Assembly: GCA_009842505.1 (NCBI GenBank)
Contig: VYFG01000009.1
Span: 1-47,815 of the forward strand
Direction: 5' to 3'
DNA from: Gammaproteobacteria bacterium
GTDB taxonomy: Bacteria; Pseudomonadota; Gammaproteobacteria; Arenicellales; Poriferihabitantaceae
DNA: 47,815 bases
Made by a program: the position numbers and the translations under genes. The notes below the pieces were generated by a model. It worked only from the letters and a program-made list of their open reading frames with translations, made no database searches and was not told the origin of the DNA. This document shows positions 43,268 to 47,815 of the stretch, piece by piece; position 1 is the first letter of the stretch; each line of letters opens with the position of its first letter.

Positions 43268-44647
43268 ATGACCCGACAATGGACGCCATCCAGCTGGCGC
43301 GACAAACCCATTTGCCAGGTGCCGAGCTACCCCGACCCGGAAGCCCTCCGGGCTGCCGAGGAGCGTATCGCCACGTGGCCGCCCCTGGTGTTCGCGGGCG
43401 AGGCCCGTGCGCTCCGGACGTCCCTCGGCGAGGTGTGTGAAGGCCGTGCCTTCCTGCTCCAGGGGGGCGACTGCGCGGAGAGTTTCAGCGAGCATGGCGC
43501 GGACAATATCCGGGATTTTTTCCGCGTGTTTCTCCAGATGTCCATTGTGCTCACATGCGGTGCGTCAAGACCGGTGGTCAAGGTCGGGCGTATCGCGGGC
43601 CAGTTCGCCAAGCCAAGGTCGGCGGATTTCGAGACGCGGGACGGTGTCAGCCTGCCATCCTACCGCGGGGACATCATCAACGGGATCGAGTTCGACGAGG
43701 TCGCAAGGGTTCCGGACCCGGAACGGTTGAGGATGGCATACCGGCAGTCTGCGGCCACGCTGAACCTGCTGCGCGCCTTTGCCCAGGGAGGTTATTCCAA
43801 CCTGGAGAACGTGCATGAGTGGATGCTGGAGTTTGTCGCGGGCAGTCCCCAGGCGGACCGGTATCAGGAACTCGCGGATCGTATATCCGAGTCCATGGCT
43901 TTCATGTCCGCCATCGGCATCAATGCGAAAAACAACCCGCAGATCCGGGAAACCAGTTTCTACACCAGCCACGAAGCCCTGCTTCTCGGTTACGAGGAAG
44001 CGCTGACCCGAACCGATTCCACCACCGGTGAATGGTATGCCACTTCGGGACACATGATCTGGATCGGGGATCGCACCAGGCAGCGGGATCACGCCCACGT
44101 GGAGTTCTGCCGAGGTGTGCACAATCCCATCGGGATCAAGTGCGGGCCGTCGCTGGAACCGGATGAACTCCTGTCCCTGATTGACGTACTCAACCCGGAC
44201 AATATGCCCGGCAGGCTGACCCTGATCGCGCGTTTCGGTCATGACCGGGTGGAACAGTTTCTGCCGCGGCTGATCCGTGCCGTGGAAAGGGAGGGCCGGA
44301 AGGTGGTCTGGTCCTGCGATCCGATGCACGGCAACACGATCACGGCCAACGGGTACAAGACCCGTCCGTTCCAGCGGATACTGGCGGAGGTGCAGCGGTT
44401 TTTCGATGTAACCAAGGCGGAAGGCGTCCATCCTGGCGGTATCCATATTGAAATGACCGGCAAGAATGTCACCGAGTGTACCGGCGGTGCGCGGGACATT
44501 TCGGAGGACAATCTTTCAGACCGCTACCATACCCACTGCGACCCCAGGCTGAATGCGGAACAGGCGGTGGAACTGGCATTTCTGGTGGCGGAGCTGTTGA
44601 AAAACGATCGCGCCGGCACGGCAACCCGGATAGCGGTCAACGGCTGA
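43268..44647 (+). CDS. 3-deoxy-D-arabino-heptulosonate 7-phosphate synthase, class II
   Basis: 459 residues; it condenses phosphoenolpyruvate with erythrose-4-phosphate, the first step of aromatic amino acid synthesis. [19 protein letters not shown] at the N-terminus, [13 protein letters not shown] (metal Cys), and [22 protein letters not shown], then DPMHGNTI and [20 protein letters not shown] are unmistakable class II (plant/AroF-II type) motifs. It begins at the ATG at 43268. The long class II form is less common than AroFGH in enterobacteria but widespread in other gammaproteobacteria. Confidence 0.96.
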   Translation: MTRQWTPSSWRDKPICQVPSYPDPEALRAAEERIATWPPLVFAGEARALRTSLGEVCEGRAFLLQGGDCAESFSEHGADNIRDFFRVFLQMSIVLTCGASRPVVKVGRIAGQFAKPRSADFETRDGVSLPSYRGDIINGIEFDEVARVPDPERLRMAYRQSAATLNLLRAFAQGGYSNLENVHEWMLEFVAGSPQADRYQELADRISESMAFMSAIGINAKNNPQIRETSFYTSHEALLLGYEEALTRTDSTTGEWYATSGHMIWIGDRTRQRDHAHVEFCRGVHNPIGIKCGPSLEPDELLSLIDVLNPDNMPGRLTLIARFGHDRVEQFLPRLIRAVEREGRKVVWSCDPMHGNTITANGYKTRPFQRILAEVQRFFDVTKAEGVHPGGIHIEMTGKNVTECTGGARDISEDNLSDRYHTHCDPRLNAEQAVELAFLVAELLKNDRAGTATRIAVNG

Positions 44648-44798
44648 CGGCCAACATGGGCGCAGCGCCCGTCCCACCGGCATCTGCCGCCGGGATAATC
44701 CGAACCCGTTTGTGGAGAGTTCCGGCGAGGACATGCCGTCGACATTGCCGATATGAAGCCCGGCGCTTCCGGCATACCGGGGAGAGCCGGCCGAATTG

Positions 44799-45782
44799 AT
44801 GTCCACCGGCGTCCTGGCAGGTCCTGAACCGGCCGTGTACTGCTCCATGATGCTGCTGGCGGTCCTCGTGGACGTCGCGGTCGGCTGGCCACAGGGACTC
44901 TTCGTACGGATCGGCCATCCGGTCTCATGGCTTGGCCGTCTGATCGGGTTGCTGGATGCGTGGCTGAATGTCCCCCGGTATGTCGAATCCGTACGTCGCG
45001 TGGCCGGTATTCTGGCTATGCTGTTCGTGGTCACGGTTACCGTCTTTCCCGCAGTCCTGATCCAGCAGTCCCTTCCGGCAGGCATCGCGGGCCTGATGAT
45101 CGGTGCCTGTCTCAGTTGGCCGCTGATCGCGGCACGATCCCTGTACGAACATGTCAACGCAGTGTTTCAGCCCCTCTCGCGAGGCAATCTGGATGAGGCG
45201 AGGCAAGAAGTATCCCGGATCGTCGGGCGTGAAACTTCACAACTCGACGAGGCTGGTGTCGGCCGTGCCGCGCTGGAAAGCCTGGCGGAGAACACCGCGG
45301 ACGGCATCATCGCCCCCGTTTTCTGGGGGGCGATTCTTGGCTTTCCGGGCATTGTCGCCTACAAGACGATCAATACCCTGGACTCGATGGTCGGACACCG
45401 TACGGAGCGTCATGCGGCGTTCGGCTGGGCCTCCGCAAGGCTTGACGATGCCGTGAACTTCATTCCTGCACGGTTGACGGGGTTGCTGTTCGCGGTGTTC
45501 TCAGCCAGACCCCGGGAGTCCCTGCGTTGCATGAGGCGGGATTCTGGACACCACCGTTCCCCCAATGCCGGCTGGCCGGAGGCGGCCATGGCGGGAGCGC
45601 TCGGTGTCCGGCTCTCCGGACCCCGGGTCTATGCGGACCGGGTTGCCGACGAGCCGTGGGTGAATCCGGGCTTTGCGGATCCCGGAACCGGGGAGCTTGG
45701 CAATGCGCTCAGGCTATATGTGCGCAGCCTGATTGGAATGATCGGCATGCTGGCCCTGGTCGCATTCGCACTGTCATCCTGA
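44799..45782 (+). CDS. cbiB: adenosylcobinamide-phosphate synthase
   Basis: 327-residue membrane protein of the CbiB/CobD family, which attaches aminopropanol (phosphate) to adenosylcobyric acid late in cobalamin synthesis. LLAVLVDVAVGWP and HPVSWLGRLIGLLD at the N-terminus are typical. ALESLAENTADGIIAPVFWGAILGFPG and YKTINTLDSMVGHR are the conserved core, followed by DDAVNFIPARLTG and SPNAGWPEAAMAGALGV. I use the ATG at 44799, which directly follows an in-frame TTG at 44796; the choice changes one residue. No other cobalamin gene and no cobalamin riboswitch are visible in the window, so it is isolated from its pathway. Confidence 0.92.
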   Translation: MSTGVLAGPEPAVYCSMMLLAVLVDVAVGWPQGLFVRIGHPVSWLGRLIGLLDAWLNVPRYVESVRRVAGILAMLFVVTVTVFPAVLIQQSLPAGIAGLMIGACLSWPLIAARSLYEHVNAVFQPLSRGNLDEARQEVSRIVGRETSQLDEAGVGRAALESLAENTADGIIAPVFWGAILGFPGIVAYKTINTLDSMVGHRTERHAAFGWASARLDDAVNFIPARLTGLLFAVFSARPRESLRCMRRDSGHHRSPNAGWPEAAMAGALGVRLSGPRVYADRVADEPWVNPGFADPGTGELGNALRLYVRSLIGMIGMLALVAFALSS

Positions 45783-45854
45783 TGCGGGCACATCGTGAAC
45801 ATGGCGGTAGCCCGGACCGGGGCACCCGGTAATACGATGACGGGAGTCGCCGGA

Positions 45855-46478
45855 TCACCGATCCGGTACCAGCCCCGCCTTCACGGCGAAGGGATCGTTT
45901 CCCGGGTCCTCGTTCCAGAAGTATTCGGTCCAGTCCGCGGCCTGCAGCGCCTTGTCCATACCGAGAACATCGGCGATCACCGCAAGGGACATGTCCGTGC
46001 CCGCGGAGACGCCGGATGAAGTGTAGATGTTTCCGTCCTGCACCCATCTCGCCTGTCTGATCCACTGCACTTCGGTGCCGAAACCGGACACCCACTTGAA
46101 GGCGTTCTTGTTGGTGGTGGCTTTTCGGCCATCCAGGATGCCGGCTTGGGCGAGGAGGGCGGATCCGGTGCACACCGAGGTAATCAGCCGGGCGATTTCG
46201 GACTGTTTTTGCAACCATTCCATGATGACCGGTTGGTTCACCGCCTGCCGGGTCCCCTTTCCCCCGGGCACCAGCAGTAGGTCGAACCGTTCGCCATCGG
46301 CGAAAGTGTGATCCGGCAAAGAGACCGGTTTCTGGCTGCTCGTGACGGGGTCGCCGGTCTCCGCAACCAGCCGGATGTCGAAATTCTCCGGGTACATCCC
46401 GAACATTTCCAACGGCCCGAACAGGTCCAGCAGTTCAAAGCCAGGAAAGATGAGGGCTCCGACTTTCATGGTTTTCAT
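45855..46478 (-). CDS. DJ-1/PfpI-family (GATase1-like) protein
   Basis: 207 residues. MKVGALIFPGFELLDLFGPLEMFGM is the DJ-1/PfpI N-terminus, LLVPGGKGTR supplies the oxyanion loop, and the nucleophile elbow is SVCTGSALLAQAGIL with its Cys near 103. This subgroup includes isonitrile hydratase and putative amidases; substrate unknown. A nearer in-frame ATG (46469) is possible and changes three residues. It is preceded by block A copy 2 at 46523-46582, shared with phnA, and is convergent with cbiB (72 bp between the stops). Confidence 0.88.
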   Translation of the reverse strand: MKTMKVGALIFPGFELLDLFGPLEMFGMYPENFDIRLVAETGDPVTSSQKPVSLPDHTFADGERFDLLLVPGGKGTRQAVNQPVIMEWLQKQSEIARLITSVCTGSALLAQAGILDGRKATTNKNAFKWVSGFGTEVQWIRQARWVQDGNIYTSSGVSAGTDMSLAVIADVLGMDKALQAADWTEYFWNEDPGNDPFAVKAGLVPDR

Positions 46479-46522
46479 GTATCACCGGGGATTATATAAC
46501 CTAAAATTCAGAAGTGATATCA

Positions 46523-46582
46523 AATCGTACGAAAGACTGTTGGATGATACGAATAATAATTGTATTTCTTATAGTTATGTTT
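46523..46582 (-). promoter_or_regulatory. block A, copy 2: upstream of the PfpI-family gene
   Basis: Matches 5546-5605 without gaps (about 44 of 60 positions). It lies 44 nt upstream of the start at 46478, so it occupies the same relative position as the copy before phnA. The exact regulator is unknown. Confidence 0.4.
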
Positions 46583-46645
46583 GATTTGGATATCATCTGA
46601 TCTGTTTGTCCATCGTCAATCGCGCTATTGGAATCGGTTGAAATG

Positions 46646-46677
46646 GACTTCAGTCGGTTGCGATTCGATTACGGTTT
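46646..46677 (+). repeat. short repeat block B, copy 2 (also at 2623-2654)
   Basis: Matches 26/32 of 2623-2654. It ends 45 bp before the integrase start. It could be an integrase-associated attachment or binding site, or chance. Confidence 0.3.
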
Positions 46678-46722
46678 AAGTATCATTTCTCCTGCAACTT
46701 TGCCGAGTTCTGGAGAATCCCC

Positions 46723-47815
46723 GTGGCCGCCCCGCAACCCCTCAAGCTTACCAAACGCGCCGTCGATTCGCTGCATGTTTCTTCCGGCGATACCGTGGTC
46801 TGGGACCGGGACCTTCCGGGATTCGGAGTCCGGGTCTATGCCTCGGGCCGGAAGGTCTGGTGCGTCCAGGTCCGTGGGCCTTCGGGAAAACCCAGGCGCA
46901 GGACTTTGGGCCGTTTCGGCGAAGTCACCCCCGAAAAGGCGCGCCGGGATGCAGTCATCGCCATCGACCGGATCAAGCGGGGCCTTTCGCCGGATCCTCC
47001 TCTGGAAGCGCCGGAACCCACGGTGCTCGACCTGGCCGAACGGTACATGGAGTTCCATGTGAGGGTCAACTGCAAGCCCCGGACTGTCGCGTCCTTCGAA
47101 TCCCTGGTACGCGTTCACATCGTTCCGGGGTTGGGGCACATCCGTCTTTCGGAACTGGAGCGTTCCCACATCTCGGGACTGCATCACAGGTTGCGCATGA
47201 CACCCTTCCAGGCGAATCTGGTGGTGAAGGTGCTTTCGGGGATGTTCCGCCTTGCCGAGGCCTGGGAGATGATCCCGCCCGGCCGGGACCTTTGCCGCTC
47301 GGTGCGGCCCTACCGGGAGAAACCCCGGGAACGTTTCCTGTCTTCCGATGAATACGGGAGATTGGGGGATGCGCTGGACAAGGCGGAGATGGACGGTTCC
47401 GTATACCTGCCGGCCATTCACGCCATTCGTCTTCTGTTACTGACGGGGTGCAGGAAAGACGAGATCCGGACCCTGAAGTGGGACGATATCGATCGGTCAT
47501 CGGGGATGATGCACCTGAGGGACGGAAAGACGGGATTGCGGCATGTGCCGCTGGCCCCGGCGGTACTGGCGGTACTGAATGAAATCCCCCGCATCGACGG
47601 CAATCCCTGGGTGATTGCCGGGAACGGTCCTGAAGATCATCTGGGCACTGGTTCTCTCGACTATCACTGGCAGAAGATCCGGTCACTTGCGAAGCTGGAA
47701 AAAGTCCGGCTTCATGACCTGCGTCACAGTTACGCCTCCCGGGCCCTGGCTCTTGGCGAAGGACTGCCGATGATCGGGGAGTTGCTGGGCCACCGCAAGG
47801 TGGAGACCACGGCCC
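46723..47815 (+). CDS. tyrosine recombinase/phage-type integrase (3' end outside the window)
   Basis: Open from a GTG at 46723 (GGAG seven bases before it) to the window edge, about 364 codons. The N-terminal arm-binding domain is LTKRAVDSLHVSSGDTVVWD, followed by LPGFGVRVYASGRKVW as in integrases with a DUF4102-like arm. A SAM-like core-binding region starts at LDLAERYMEFHVRVNCKPRT. The catalytic part has Arg (LLLLTGCRKDEIRTLKW), Lys (DGKTGLRHVPL), His-x-x-Arg (RLHDLRHSYAS) and the second His (LGHRKVETTA). The catalytic Tyr should lie just outside. No tRNA gene is adjacent. It indicates the border of an integrative element extending to the right. Confidence 0.9.
   Translation, partial: MAAPQPLKLTKRAVDSLHVSSGDTVVWDRDLPGFGVRVYASGRKVWCVQVRGPSGKPRRRTLGRFGEVTPEKARRDAVIAIDRIKRGLSPDPPLEAPEPTVLDLAERYMEFHVRVNCKPRTVASFESLVRVHIVPGLGHIRLSELERSHISGLHHRLRMTPFQANLVVKVLSGMFRLAEAWEMIPPGRDLCRSVRPYREKPRERFLSSDEYGRLGDALDKAEMDGSVYLPAIHAIRLLLLTGCRKDEIRTLKWDDIDRSSGMMHLRDGKTGLRHVPLAPAVLAVLNEIPRIDGNPWVIAGNGPEDHLGTGSLDYHWQKIRSLAKLEKVRLHDLRHSYASRALALGEGLPMIGELLGHRKVETTA

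Noticed and set aside
44648..44798. Cobalamin riboswitch in front of cbiB
   Set aside because: No B12-box-like or GCCACTG-type conserved segments could be found in the gap.
2623..46677. Treating the two B blocks as attL/attR of one 44-kb integrative element
   Set aside because: The interval contains housekeeping genes (mpl, rnd, rpsU, rph, rdgB, gpmI) that would not be cargo, and the blocks are imperfect.
1..47815. tRNA genes, CRISPR arrays and insertion sequences
   Set aside because: No cloverleaf with a T-arm GTTCRA outside coding genes, no regularly spaced repeats, and no transposase or terminal inverted repeats were seen on reading both strands.

Overview
The window is a GC-rich (roughly 60%) bacterial chromosome segment, most probably from a gammaproteobacterium. 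The support is the gene set (mpl, dsbA, rnd, a class II DAHP synthase, rpsU next to yqeY, and rph-rdgB-gpmI in one operon) and the general look of the proteins. I cannot name a genus. The autotransporter-type barrel at the left edge and the AAA/PD-(D/E)XK protein are of kinds common in host-associated and marine bacteria; that is only suggestive. No rRNA, tRNA, CRISPR array or insertion sequence was found.

Left part (1-25 kb), accessory and catabolic. After the barrel fragment and the AAA/nuclease protein comes a complete 2-aminoethylphosphonate (AEP) mineralisation route. phnA and phnY lie on the minus strand and phnW diverges on the plus strand. A ParDE toxin-antitoxin pair and a ~460 bp gene-free region with a foldable element sit between them. 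Downstream of phnW lie a large dimethylglycine-dehydrogenase-like flavoprotein with a folate-binding GcvT domain, a five-gene peptide/opine-type ABC importer, a convergent MocR/GabR-type PLP regulator, a short MetE-like zinc methyltransferase, a CoA-acylating semialdehyde dehydrogenase (MmsA type) and a DmdC-like acyl-CoA dehydrogenase. My reading is a regulon that imports an N- or S-methylated small organic compound, strips methyl groups to folate or a thiol, and feeds the remainder into the phosphonate route and/or acyl-CoA metabolism. The individual families are secure; the joint pathway is inference.

23.7-25.1 kb holds a divergent DprA-like protein translationally coupled to a DUF433 antitoxin-like gene, followed by only the C-terminal remnant of a DUF5615 (PIN-like) partner.

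Middle part (25-35 kb), mostly housekeeping: dsbA, mpl and an unknown membrane protein on the minus strand; rnd; an aspartate aminotransferase; rpsU-yqeY; and a minus-strand operon rph-rdgB-gpmI in which phosphoglycerate mutase is fused in frame to a complete Nudix hydrolase.

Right part (35-47.8 kb), small-molecule and guanidino metabolism: a ureohydrolase coupled to a GNAT, two further GNATs, a frameshifted transglutaminase-like gene, EamA and Bcr/CflA-type exporters, an ArsR regulator, an arginine:glycine-amidinotransferase-like enzyme, class II DAHP synthase, a solitary cbiB, a DJ-1/PfpI protein, and a tyrosine integrase running off the right edge. Two short sequence blocks in the gene-free region before the integrase recur around the phnYA operon.
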